DNA from: Anaerolineaceae bacterium
Lineage (GTDB): Bacteria > Chloroflexota > Anaerolineae > Aggregatilineales > Phototrophicaceae
Direction: 5' to 3'
DNA length: 52,383 nucleotides
Assembly: GCA_016124855.1 (NCBI GenBank)
Contig: WGMX01000069.1
Span: 1 to 52,383 of the forward strand
The position numbers and the translations under genes are program-made. A model generated the notes under the pieces. The model worked only from the letters and a program-made list of their open reading frames with translations. It was not told the origin of the DNA and did not search any database. This document shows, piece after piece, positions 7,915-16,122 of this stretch (position 1 is its first letter; each line of letters opens with the position of its first letter).

Positions 7915-10356
7915 TTAAGCTGGTTCAACTTTTACGGTTGTTGATTCCGCCAATTCATCCATGTTATAGGTGTGGTTGCATACTGTACATTGGGCTGTGT
8001 TCTTATTTTGCTCAATCAACAGGTTGCCACAGTTCGGACAGGGCTGCGGTAACGGGCGTTTCCAACTGGTGAATTCACAGTCGGGATAACGTGAACAACC
8101 CCAGAAGGTGCGTCCTTTTTTCGATTTGCGCTGGATAATCTCGCCACCATGTGTTTTGCCACAGATAGGGCAGGCGATGCTGGTTCGTTCCAACCACGGT
8201 TCAGTATAGCGACATTCTGGATAATTCGAACAGCCGATAAACTTACCGAAGCGCCCGTAGCGAACGACGAGTGGATGACCCGAAACCGGACAATCGCGCC
8301 CGACCGGTTCTTCTTGGCGCACGCTAGGCATGGCTTCGCGCGCAATCGTCATCTGATTTTCAAACGGGTCGTAGAAATCTCTCAACATAGGACGCCATTC
8401 CATGTGTCCTTCAGCTACCGTATCCAGTTGATTTTCCATCTTCGCGGTGAATTGGAAATCCATGACTTCCGGGAAATATTGAACTAACAAATCGTTGACG
8501 ATTTTACCAGTTTCAGTTGGGATTAGGCGTTTATCGTCGAGTTTGTCGATGTATTCACGATCTTGAATGGTCGCGACGGTTGGCGCGTATGTACTCGGCC
8601 TACCGATACCGAACTCTTCAAGTGTTCGCACCAAGCTGGCTTCGGTATAACGTGGCGGCGGCTGGGTGAAGTGCTGTTCAGGCAGCAGTTGGAGCAGGTC
8701 GAGTATCTCGTTGACTGACATTTCAGGCAAGATACGTCCATCGTCTTCATCCGGCGCGAGGTCTTCATCGCGGGCATCTTCATACAGTGACAGGAAGCCC
8801 ATAAATTTGATTGTGCTGCCTGACACACGGAAGGTGTAGGGTTTATCGGCAGGCGACAAACCGGCTTCAATGTCGATGCGAAGTGTGTTGTAGATGGCGT
8901 TCGACATTTGACTGGCAACGAAGCGCTGCCATATCAGTGTGTAAAGGCGCATTTGATCGCGCGACAAGAAGGCTTTGACTTGTTCAGGCTCACGGAAGGC
9001 ACTGGTGGGACGGATGGCTTCGTGGGCTTCCTGTGCGCCTTTGGCACGTGTCTGGTAACGTGGTGGCTTTGGTGGATGAAAGTCAGCACCGAAGCGCTTG
9101 GTGATGTACTCACGGGCTTCACTCTGCGCCTGAGTCGAAACTTGGGGGCTGTCGGTACGCATGTAGGTGATCAAACCGACAGAGCCACCTTTACCGAGTT
9201 CAATGCCTTCATATAACTGCTGGGCAACCGCCATCGTACGACGCGCGTTGAAGCCTAAGCGGCGTGACGCTTCTTGCTGCAAGGTGCTGGTCGTAAAAGG
9301 TGCAGACGGCTTGCGCTGGCGCGTGCCATGTTTGACATCCGCCACGTTATACTGGCTCTTTTCAAGTACCGCCAAATGAGGCTTTACGTCGCCCTCGCTG
9401 CCAAACTGAACATCATCACCTTTGTATCGGACAAGCCGTGCGGTAAAAGGACGATCAGAACCTGCGCCGTTGAGCTTATGCTTTTTGAGACGGGCATCCA
9501 ATGTCCAGTATTCTTCTGGTTTGAAGGCTTCGATTTCGCGTTCGCGGTCCACTACGATGCGTACCGCGATGCTTTGCACACGACCGGCAGAAAGCTGGTT
9601 GCGCACTTTTTCCCAGAGCAGTTCGGTGATTTTGTAGCCAACCAAACGGTCGAGAATGCGCCGTGCCTGCTGCGCGTTCACGAGACTCATGTCTAGTGTG
9701 CGCGGATGAGCAAAGGCTTCTTCAATCGCGGGTTTGGTGATTTCGTGGAAAACGACACGCTTGGCGTTCTTTTCGTTGATATTGGCGACTTCCATCAAGT
9801 GCCATGCAATGGCCTCACCTTCACGGTCAGGGTCGGTGGCTAGGAAGATTTCGCTGGCACGATCCACCGCATCTTTTAAATCGGTGACCGTTTCGCGTTT
9901 GTCGTTTGGAACGCGATATTTCGGTTCAAAATTGTTTTTGACATCTACCGAAAGCTGCGACACGAGCAAATCTCGAACATGGCCTTTTGAAGCTTTTACG
10001 GTATATCCTGAACCTAAGAAGTTACCGACAGTACGCGCTTTGGCCGGTGATTCAACGATGACCAGTTTGCCGGATTTTCTGTGGCTAACCGTCGCTGCCT
10101 TTTTCGATTTGGTTTTAGTAGTGTGTTTGCTTTTGGTCTTCGTGCTGGATGTTTTAGCCTTGGCTTTGGCGACCACAACAGGTTTGGCTAAACCTTCATG
10201 GGCTGGCGTTGCACCCATGCGAAACAACTTGGTGCCACAAACTTCGCATACACCTTGCGTGCCGGGCGTTCCGGTTTTGGTGTACACGGCTTCGGGGTTG
10301 CGCATGTTTCGCTTTGTCTTACACTTGACGCAATATGCAGTATATTGTTCAGTCAT
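7915..10356 (-). CDS. topA: DNA topoisomerase I with N-terminal zinc ribbon
   Basis: Type IA topoisomerase that relaxes negative supercoils through a 5'-phosphotyrosine intermediate. 813 residues. An unusual N-terminal module (residues 1-48) with two Cys pairs (C9/C12 and C37/C40) resembles DUF5679. A Lys/Thr/Ser-rich linker (about 60-95) follows. Then come the TOPRIM domain (VIVESPAKA from 99, DPDREGE near 175) and the catalytic Tyr398 in YMRTDS. Three C-terminal zinc-finger modules follow; the first begins CPVSGHP, so its usual CxxC is altered. No strong Shine-Dalgarno is visible. An 18-bp palindrome lies 56 bp upstream of the start. manC and dprA precede it on the same strand. Confidence 0.95.
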   Translation of the reverse strand: MTEQYTAYCVKCKTKRNMRNPEAVYTKTGTPGTQGVCEVCGTKLFRMGATPAHEGLAKPVVVAKAKAKTSSTKTKSKHTTKTKSKKAATVSHRKSGKLVIVESPAKARTVGNFLGSGYTVKASKGHVRDLLVSQLSVDVKNNFEPKYRVPNDKRETVTDLKDAVDRASEIFLATDPDREGEAIAWHLMEVANINEKNAKRVVFHEITKPAIEEAFAHPRTLDMSLVNAQQARRILDRLVGYKITELLWEKVRNQLSAGRVQSIAVRIVVDREREIEAFKPEEYWTLDARLKKHKLNGAGSDRPFTARLVRYKGDDVQFGSEGDVKPHLAVLEKSQYNVADVKHGTRQRKPSAPFTTSTLQQEASRRLGFNARRTMAVAQQLYEGIELGKGGSVGLITYMRTDSPQVSTQAQSEAREYITKRFGADFHPPKPPRYQTRAKGAQEAHEAIRPTSAFREPEQVKAFLSRDQMRLYTLIWQRFVASQMSNAIYNTLRIDIEAGLSPADKPYTFRVSGSTIKFMGFLSLYEDARDEDLAPDEDDGRILPEMSVNEILDLLQLLPEQHFTQPPPRYTEASLVRTLEEFGIGRPSTYAPTVATIQDREYIDKLDDKRLIPTETGKIVNDLLVQYFPEVMDFQFTAKMENQLDTVAEGHMEWRPMLRDFYDPFENQMTIAREAMPSVRQEEPVGRDCPVSGHPLVVRYGRFGKFIGCSNYPECRYTEPWLERTSIACPICGKTHGGEIIQRKSKKGRTFWGCSRYPDCEFTSWKRPLPQPCPNCGNLLIEQNKNTAQCTVCNHTYNMDELAESTTVKVEPA

Positions 10357-10411
10357 TACGTTTCTTATCCACCCTTATGCAGAATTTAATCTGCTTATTC
10401 AATCCAAAATG

Positions 10412-10451
10412 AGGCATATGCATATGCCTACGCATACGATAAATCGTGCGT
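10412..10451. promoter_or_regulatory. 18-bp perfect palindrome plus adjacent hairpin upstream of topA
   Basis: AGGCATATGCATATGCCT (10412-10429) is a perfect 18-bp palindrome. It is followed immediately by a second inverted repeat with arms ACGCA (10430-10434) and TGCGT (10447-10451). The pair sits in the 105-bp gap between manC and topA. It could be a protein-binding operator for topA or part of a terminator for manC: on the minus strand the palindrome is followed by CATTTTGG. Confidence 0.5.
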
Positions 10452-10461
10452 TCGGTTCGTA

Positions 10462-11544
10462 CTAGAGGAACTTGTAATTCTTCGTCCGCAGTAAATGATT
10501 TACCACTTCTTTGACATCTTGCGTGCGATCTTTGTGGCAAATGAGCAGCGAATCCGGTGTTTCGATGACGATTATATTCTCGACACCAATCGTTACAACT
10601 AGTTTATCACTATAGACTAATGTGTTTTTGGTGTCTAGTAGGACACGTTCAGCTTGGCTGCCTTTGACACCGTTTCCGGCGCGATCTAGTTTTAGTACGT
10701 CATACATGGCAGCCCAACTACCTACATCATTCCATCCAAAGTCGGCAGGAATGACAGCCATCTTCTCTGCAGCTTCCATGACAGCATAGTCCAGCGAGAT
10801 TTTCTCAATATTTTCCCAAACTTCTTCCAGTTTGTGGTCGTATTCATGCGTGTCGACCGTCGGAACAAGTGCCATGAACTGCTCGTACATTTTTGGCTGC
10901 TGGCGCTTGAATTCATTCATGGCCTGTTCGGCTTTCCAGATGAACATACCGGAATTCCATGTGTATTCGCCAGATGCCAAGAAGGAGGTAGCCGTTACGG
11001 CGTTCGGTTTTTCGGTAAACGCGAGCGCCTCAAAACACTCAAAACCTTTAATGTTACTGATTAACTGTCCCTGCCGGATATAGCCAAATTCGGTGGCGGG
11101 GTAGGAAGGTGAAATACCGAGTGTGGCTATGTAGCCATTTTGTGCTAACTCACAGGCCGCCGCAAGTACGTCGCGGAATTTATCCTTTTTGGTAATGTGG
11201 TGATCTGCAGTCAGAATGGCAATTGTTGCATCTGGATCACGCTTTTGAATAACGGTTACACCTAGACCGGCTGCCGGGCCACTTTCCTTACCATAAGGCT
11301 CAATAATGAAGTTACGCTCAGGAATCTGTGGTGCATGATCGCGCAACTGCTTCAGGTATTTTCGTCCTGTTACAACATAGATTTGTTCCGGCGTAAACAG
11401 CGGTGCAAGGCGTTCGACGCTGATGGCAAACATGGACGCGTCTTCGACCAGTGGTAACAACTGCTTCGGGGTATCTTGGCGGCTCATCGGCCATAAACGG
11501 GTTCCACCCCCGCCCGCCATAATTAGTGCATAAAAATGTTCCAC
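10462..11544 (-). CDS. manC: Mannose-1-phosphate guanylyltransferase
   Basis: Makes GDP-mannose from mannose-1-phosphate and GTP, the precursor for the gmd/rmd pathway at 40-42 kb. 360 residues, a single nucleotidyltransferase domain without the isomerase half found in bifunctional ManC/AlgA. The nucleotide-binding signature GGGGTRLWPMSR is near residue 12. FTEKPN, WNSGMFIWKA and FGWNDVGSW are the expected sugar-nucleotide motifs. The start codon is GTG with GAGGA 4 nt upstream. It sits between dprA (19 bp gap) and topA, which are often neighbours in other bacteria. Confidence 0.92.
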   Translation of the reverse strand: MEHFYALIMAGGGGTRLWPMSRQDTPKQLLPLVEDASMFAISVERLAPLFTPEQIYVVTGRKYLKQLRDHAPQIPERNFIIEPYGKESGPAAGLGVTVIQKRDPDATIAILTADHHITKKDKFRDVLAAACELAQNGYIATLGISPSYPATEFGYIRQGQLISNIKGFECFEALAFTEKPNAVTATSFLASGEYTWNSGMFIWKAEQAMNEFKRQQPKMYEQFMALVPTVDTHEYDHKLEEVWENIEKISLDYAVMEAAEKMAVIPADFGWNDVGSWAAMYDVLKLDRAGNGVKGSQAERVLLDTKNTLVYSDKLVVTIGVENIIVIETPDSLLICHKDRTQDVKEVVNHLLRTKNYKFL

Positions 11545-11563
11545 AGTATCCTCGTTGTTCGGA

Positions 11564-12661
11564 TCAGAATAATTTCGATATTAGGCAGTATTGCATGTAC
11601 CCGACTGAACGTGCAAGCCCTTTAAGCTCAAGTATGGTTAGTGTGCTGCTTACAATGGCTACGGACAAGCCGGACATCCGTACTAAGTCGTCAATATGAA
11701 TAGGGTCGGCATTCAGATAATCCAGCACCTTTATTTCGTTGTCGTTTGCTGGTGCAATTTGTTCAGTGACAACGCTCGTCTGTACATTGCGATGCACAAT
11801 ATTGAACTCATCAAGTATATCAGCAACATCCATGACGAGTTTTGCACCATCTTGAATGAGCCGGTTTGTGCCGCGATTAGCTGCACTAAAAATGTTCCCC
11901 GGTACTGCAAACACATCTCGTCCCTGTTCGGCTGCCATCGTAGCGGTAATCATTGCGCCACTCTTTTCGGGTGCTTCGACAATGAGGACGCCAAGTGATA
12001 ACCCACTAATGATGCGGTTACGTCGAGGAAAATTACGTGCTTCGGGCGGTGTTCCAATTGGAAATTCGCTGATGATCGCCCCATGATGGCTGATTTCCTG
12101 CGCCATTTTGAGGTGTTCATGTGGATAGATGCGATCAATCCCTGTGCCTAACACGGCAAATGTACGTCCTCCGCCATCGAGTGCGCCTCGATGAGCCGCT
12201 ACATCTATACCCTGAGCTAGTCCACTGACGACGGTTACCTGATTACCGGCAAGCGATTTGGCAAAATGATGGGCTACATCTCTGCCATAGGCGGTGGCTT
12301 TGCGTGTGCCTACAATTCCGAGCGCCCGCTCGTCGTCAGGTATGAGCGTTCCTTTTACATAAAGAACGGGTGGGGCATCCGGCAATTTTTTGAGCTGTGC
12401 CGGGTATGCTTCGTCCGCCAACGTGACCAGCCACGCGCCCGTTTTTTCAACTTTTGCCATTTCAGCGTCGAGGTCGATTGTGCTTCGCGCGTTGAGTATA
12501 TTGGCGATGGGTTGATGCTCAAGCCCCGCTTCATGCAGTTGGGCTTCAGTTGCCAACCATGCTTGATCCAGTTCACCAAACCAACTATAGAGCAAGGATA
12601 AACGCTTTGCCCCGATTTCGGGGACAAGGCTAAAACCTAGCCAGTATTTATGATCGCTCAA
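11564..12661 (-). CDS. dprA: DNA-processing protein DprA
   Basis: Binds incoming single-stranded DNA and loads RecA during natural transformation. 365 residues. An N-terminal SAM-like region is followed by the Rossmann-like DprA core (about 105-300) with GIVGTRKATAYG, VVSGLAQGIDVAAHRGAL and the R-rich stretch FPRRNRIISGLS. A winged-helix C-terminal domain (about 305-365) completes it. The start is TTG at 12661 with only a weak ribosome site; no ATG is available near the conserved N-terminus. No other competence genes are in the window. Confidence 0.93.
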   Translation of the reverse strand: MSDHKYWLGFSLVPEIGAKRLSLLYSWFGELDQAWLATEAQLHEAGLEHQPIANILNARSTIDLDAEMAKVEKTGAWLVTLADEAYPAQLKKLPDAPPVLYVKGTLIPDDERALGIVGTRKATAYGRDVAHHFAKSLAGNQVTVVSGLAQGIDVAAHRGALDGGGRTFAVLGTGIDRIYPHEHLKMAQEISHHGAIISEFPIGTPPEARNFPRRNRIISGLSLGVLIVEAPEKSGAMITATMAAEQGRDVFAVPGNIFSAANRGTNRLIQDGAKLVMDVADILDEFNIVHRNVQTSVVTEQIAPANDNEIKVLDYLNADPIHIDDLVRMSGLSVAIVSSTLTILELKGLARSVGYMQYCLISKLF

Positions 12662-12733
12662 AGTTTCTCGTTGGATTAGGTAATCACTATTTTAACAGCA
12701 TAACAAGCGTTCATTCGGCTTGTCAAGCGTTAT

Positions 12734-13273
12734 TTAAGCAGAGGGTAATAGACCATCAGGCAGCGCAACAATCATCAGACCGGTATTGATGTCGGTTGAA
12801 CGGATCGTTTGGGCGGTTGCAGGAACTAAGACTTCGCCATATTGGGGACTATCAACAATATAAACGTCATTGGCCCCTGTTTCTAACACCTCGGTAATAA
12901 TGCCCAAGGTTTCGCCCGCCTCGGTCTGAACGGTAAGTCCGACTAATTGATAAAGATAGAGTTCACCATCATCCAGTGGAATTGCGTCACCAATTGCGAC
13001 CATGACCACCAGTTGACGCAGCTTATCAGCCTGATCGCGATCATCAATACCCTTGAATTTCATAAGGGCATAGCCCTGATGCATACGCATTCGCTCAAGG
13101 GTATATGGTGATATTTCGGACGAGTCCACACTTGGAGCGAGATACACAACTTTAAGCTGTGGTAAGCGTTCCGGATAGTGAGTGATGACTTTCATCCGCA
13201 CTTCACCAATGACCCCATGTGGACGCAATATCTCGCCGATGAGCAAATATTGAGGCTCTTGCGACGTGGGCAT
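12734..13273 (-). CDS. rimM: Ribosome maturation factor RimM
   Basis: Assists 30S head assembly, binding S19. 179 residues. The N-terminal RimM domain (ILRPHGVIGEVRMKV near residue 15) is followed by a PRC-barrel (about 95-175; DGELYLYQLVGLTVQTE, GEVLVPA). The start is 2 bp after the khpA stop, so it is translationally coupled within the ffh-rpsP-khpA-rimM group. The trmD and rplS genes that usually follow rimM are absent; dprA follows instead. Confidence 0.93.
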   Translation of the reverse strand: MPTSQEPQYLLIGEILRPHGVIGEVRMKVITHYPERLPQLKVVYLAPSVDSSEISPYTLERMRMHQGYALMKFKGIDDRDQADKLRQLVVMVAIGDAIPLDDGELYLYQLVGLTVQTEAGETLGIITEVLETGANDVYIVDSPQYGEVLVPATAQTIRSTDINTGLMIVALPDGLLPSA

Positions 13274-13275
13274 AC

Positions 13276-13503
13276 TTAGATGATTTTGAGAATAACGCGA
13301 TTATTTTTATTGTCAGCGGAAGCCCGAAGTAAAGCTCGCATCGCATTGGCGACGTGACCACCTTTGCCGATGACACGACCTGTATCCTCTTGCGCGACAT
13401 GCAGCTCAATGATGATGGTTCCACTGGCCGTACGTCGGGTAACTTTTACCTGAGCCGGATCATCAACGAGGCTTTTGGCAATATAACCAATCAAGTTTTC
13501 CAT
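13276..13503 (-). CDS. khpA: KH-domain RNA-binding protein KhpA
   Basis: Small single-KH RNA-binding protein, 75 residues, the usual KhpA size. The KH signature GRVIGKGGHVANAMR with the GKGG loop is at about 42-56. The ATG at 13503 is chosen because homology starts there (MENLIGYIAKSLVDDP); the upstream in-frame extension runs through rpsP in another frame. It lies between rpsP and rimM, the standard gene order. Confidence 0.93.
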   Translation of the reverse strand: MENLIGYIAKSLVDDPAQVKVTRRTASGTIIIELHVAQEDTGRVIGKGGHVANAMRALLRASADNKNNRVILKII

Positions 13504-13588
13504 AATTTGGTTTGCCCCTGTGTTTGATATGTAAGTAATAAAACGATGCAGGGAATTACCCCTGCATGTTGCTGCTAACCCTGATTTA

Positions 13589-14011
13589 TTAGCTTGCCGG
13601 GGTTTCGACTGCTGCTGCGGCTGCCGCGTCCTTAGCCTTCTTGGCCGATTGACCGGCTTCCGGCGAGGGACGGCTGGTCTTGGGGCTAACCGGTTCAGCG
13701 GTAGCTTTGGCAGCATTGACTTCCGCAACCAACGCTTCGATAGTTTCACCCTTCTTAAGACGGGCAAAACGATCCAGCGTTCCGGTGCGCTTGAGAATGC
13801 TGTCTACCGCTTCACTGGGCTGGGCGCCAACGCTTAACCAGTACAAAACGCGGTCTTCTTCAACCATCTCGGTGATGGGTTGGGTACGTGGGTTGTAAGT
13901 GCCCACGATTTCAATGAAGCCGCCGGTACGGGCGCTGCGTTGATCAGCGACGACGATACGATAGCTTGGCTGCTTCTTCAAACCCATCCGACGCAAACGA
14001 ATACGAACCAT
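13589..14011 (-). CDS. rpsP: 30S ribosomal protein S16 with Ala-rich tail
   Basis: Small-subunit assembly protein. The S16 core is residues 1-80 (MVRIRLRRMGLKKQPSYRIV), followed by a tail of about 60 residues rich in Ala, Glu, Lys and Pro. The total of 140 residues is longer than the usual 80-90; such tails are common in this phylum, which I recall but cannot verify here. The start is 14011, with GAGGAG 10 nt upstream. An upstream in-frame ATG (14029) overlaps that ribosome site and is rejected. Confidence 0.95.
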   Translation of the reverse strand: MVRIRLRRMGLKKQPSYRIVVADQRSARTGGFIEIVGTYNPRTQPITEMVEEDRVLYWLSVGAQPSEAVDSILKRTGTLDRFARLKKGETIEALVAEVNAAKATAEPVSPKTSRPSPEAGQSAKKAKDAAAAAAVETPAS

Positions 14012-14121
14012 GTTACTCAAACTCCTCATTTATCGCTCCCTTGCACTTGAAATAAGCGGGGAGCCACTGGCGAATTATGAATGCTGCGCGGGCGTGCCAG
14101 TCGCTGAAGGGTAACAAAACC

Positions 14122-15453
14122 CTAGAGCAGTCCGGATAGTCCCGGAATATTCGGAAATCTTCCCTTGCGCAGCTGACTCATCAAAGATTGCATATCGCGG
14201 AACTGTTTTAGAACTTCGTTCACATCCCGCACTTGTACTCCGCTGCCTTGCGCGATGCGCTGACGGCGGCTGGCATTTAATACCTTAGGATTGTTACGTT
14301 CTTTTAGCGTCATTGAATTGATAATGGCTTCAACACGCTTCATACGTTTTTCGGCTTCGTCTTGGTCAATCTGCCCGCGCATTTTATCCATGCCGGGAAT
14401 CATGCCGAGCAGTTGACTAACCGGCCCCATCTTTTTGATCTTCTGAAGCTGTTCCAAGAAGTCTTGCAGCGTGAACTGATTTTCCATCAGTTTTTGCTGG
14501 AGCTTCAAGGCTTCTTTCTCATCGAAGGCTTCTTCGGCTTTCTCGATCAAGCTCAGCATATCACCCATGCCGAGGATACGCGAGGCTAGACGGTCAGGAT
14601 AGAAAACTTCAAAACCGTCAATTTTCTCGCCGGTGGCAAGGAACTTGATCGGCACGTGGGTCACGGCACGCATCGAGATGGCCGCACCACCACGTGCGTC
14701 ACCGTCAACTTTGGTGAGGATAAGCCCAGTTACGCCGACACGCTCGTTAAATCCTTGGGCGATGTTGACGGCTTCTTGACCAGTCATCGAGTCGGCGACC
14801 AAGAGAACTTCAGCCGGATTGGTTCGGCGCTTGATTTCTTCAAGTTCACTCATGAGGCGATCATCAATTTGCAAACGACCGGCGGTATCCAGAATGACGA
14901 CGGCTGCGTTCGCTTCTTTTGCGGCTTTAATGCCGTTCGCACAAATATCTGCCGGACGTGAACCCGTTCCCTCGTCATAGACCGGAACGTTGATCTGGCG
15001 ACCGAGCGTTTTCAACTGTTCGACTGCGGCAGGGCGTTGGGTGTCGGCGGCGACCATATAAGGGTTGCGCCCATCTTTGCGCAGGAACACTGCGAGTTTG
15101 GCGGCAGTGGTGGTTTTACCGGCACCTTGCAAACCGACGAGCATAATCACATGAGGTTTGGTGCTGCCAGAGAAGTTAAGTTTTTCACCCTCGCCGAGCG
15201 TTCCAATTAACTCTTCATGGACGATCTTAACGACCATTTGCCCCGGTTTTAGGGATTTGGCGACTTCCGCACCGATGGCGCGTTCTTTAACACGTTTGAC
15301 GAAATCTTTGACCACAGGCAGGGCAACGTCGGCTTCGAGCAGCGCCATACGAACCTCACGCATCACGACGTCAACGTCTTTTTCCGTTAACTTACCGCTG
15401 CGTCCGAGGTTGTCAAAAATTCCCTGTAGACGATCCGTTAAATTTTCAAACAT
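14122..15453 (-). CDS. ffh: Signal recognition particle protein Ffh
   Basis: SRP54 GTPase that targets nascent membrane proteins. 443 residues. The N domain (1-90) is followed by the G domain with GLQGAGKTTTAAKLA, DTAGRLQIDD and TKVDGDARGGAA. The methionine-bearing M domain (about 300-443) contains GMIPGMDKMRG and the SRP-RNA-binding region. It heads the ffh-rpsP-khpA-rimM group and has a good sigma-70-type promoter (15484-15512). Confidence 0.97.
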   Translation of the reverse strand: MFENLTDRLQGIFDNLGRSGKLTEKDVDVVMREVRMALLEADVALPVVKDFVKRVKERAIGAEVAKSLKPGQMVVKIVHEELIGTLGEGEKLNFSGSTKPHVIMLVGLQGAGKTTTAAKLAVFLRKDGRNPYMVAADTQRPAAVEQLKTLGRQINVPVYDEGTGSRPADICANGIKAAKEANAAVVILDTAGRLQIDDRLMSELEEIKRRTNPAEVLLVADSMTGQEAVNIAQGFNERVGVTGLILTKVDGDARGGAAISMRAVTHVPIKFLATGEKIDGFEVFYPDRLASRILGMGDMLSLIEKAEEAFDEKEALKLQQKLMENQFTLQDFLEQLQKIKKMGPVSQLLGMIPGMDKMRGQIDQDEAEKRMKRVEAIINSMTLKERNNPKVLNASRRQRIAQGSGVQVRDVNEVLKQFRDMQSLMSQLRKGRFPNIPGLSGLL

Positions 15454-15483
15454 GCCTTAAAATGCCTCTTTTTCGAATGGTTG

Positions 15484-15512
15484 ATTCTAGATGAGTGACC
15501 TTACCACGTCAA
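15484..15512 (-). promoter_or_regulatory. Promoter of the ffh-rpsP-khpA-rimM operon
   Basis: On the minus strand: -35 TTGACG (15507-15512), a 17-bp spacer, and -10 TAGAAT (15484-15489). Transcription should start about 25 nt before the ffh ATG. This is the best sigma-70-like promoter I found in the window. Confidence 0.7.
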
Positions 15513-15540
15513 GGTGGGACTGAACCTTAGCCGCCCTTGC

Positions 15541-16038
15541 TTATTCTTGTTTGGTTAAGTCGTAATAACCACGATTCAGGTACACTAAGGGCAAAATATC
15601 ATCACCTTGTCCAGTCGAGATGACTTCGCCTACAACAATCCGACTTAAACCTGCCTCATAAATGGATGCGAGTTTACAATCCATCCAACTGGCTGCGTCA
15701 GCAATAATGGGCGCGCCCGTTACGGCTGTCTTCAGATCAACCCCATAGAACTTGTCTGCACCTTCAGGCAGCGCTGCAAAACCTGCGAACTGGACGGATA
15801 TATGCGCCTGTGTTGTAGTCAATATCGAGACGGCGAAAATGCCTGTTTTTTCAATTAGCTTGAGCGTCGGCGTAAAACTCTGCAACGAAAACAGAATTAA
15901 CGGCGGATCAACCGATATGGATGTAAACGAACTGACGGTTACTCCTGCTCTTTCTTGCCCATCGCTGCTGGTGACGACGGTTACACCGCTCACCCAACGT
16001 CGCATCGTTTTTTTCAGACTTTCGGCATCTACACTCAT
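15541..16038 (-). CDS. Flavin reductase-like (HpaC type) protein
   Basis: FMN-binding split-barrel protein of 165 residues, expected to reduce flavin with NAD(P)H and supply it to a partner. The pattern MRRWVSGVTVVTS, then TVSSFTSISVDPPLILFSL, is typical, as is GVDLKTAVTGAPII. No monooxygenase partner is adjacent, so the electron acceptor is unknown. It stands alone between ffh and the 16123 gene. A 12-bp palindrome TGATCTAGATCA (16086-16097) lies upstream of the start, just after a TACAAT box. Confidence 0.85.
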   Translation of the reverse strand: MSVDAESLKKTMRRWVSGVTVVTSSDGQERAGVTVSSFTSISVDPPLILFSLQSFTPTLKLIEKTGIFAVSILTTTQAHISVQFAGFAALPEGADKFYGVDLKTAVTGAPIIADAASWMDCKLASIYEAGLSRIVVGEVISTGQGDDILPLVYLNRGYYDLTKQE

Positions 16039-16122
16039 GCAAGAACTCGCTTTTGGAATAGGAACAACAATATCACTGAAGTATTTGATCTAGATCAGAT
16101 TGTAGCGAAGGTGGTAATGAAT

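Noticed and set aside
8149..10465. Long plus-strand open frames opposite topA
   Set aside because: They are antisense shadows without start signals; topA explains the whole region.
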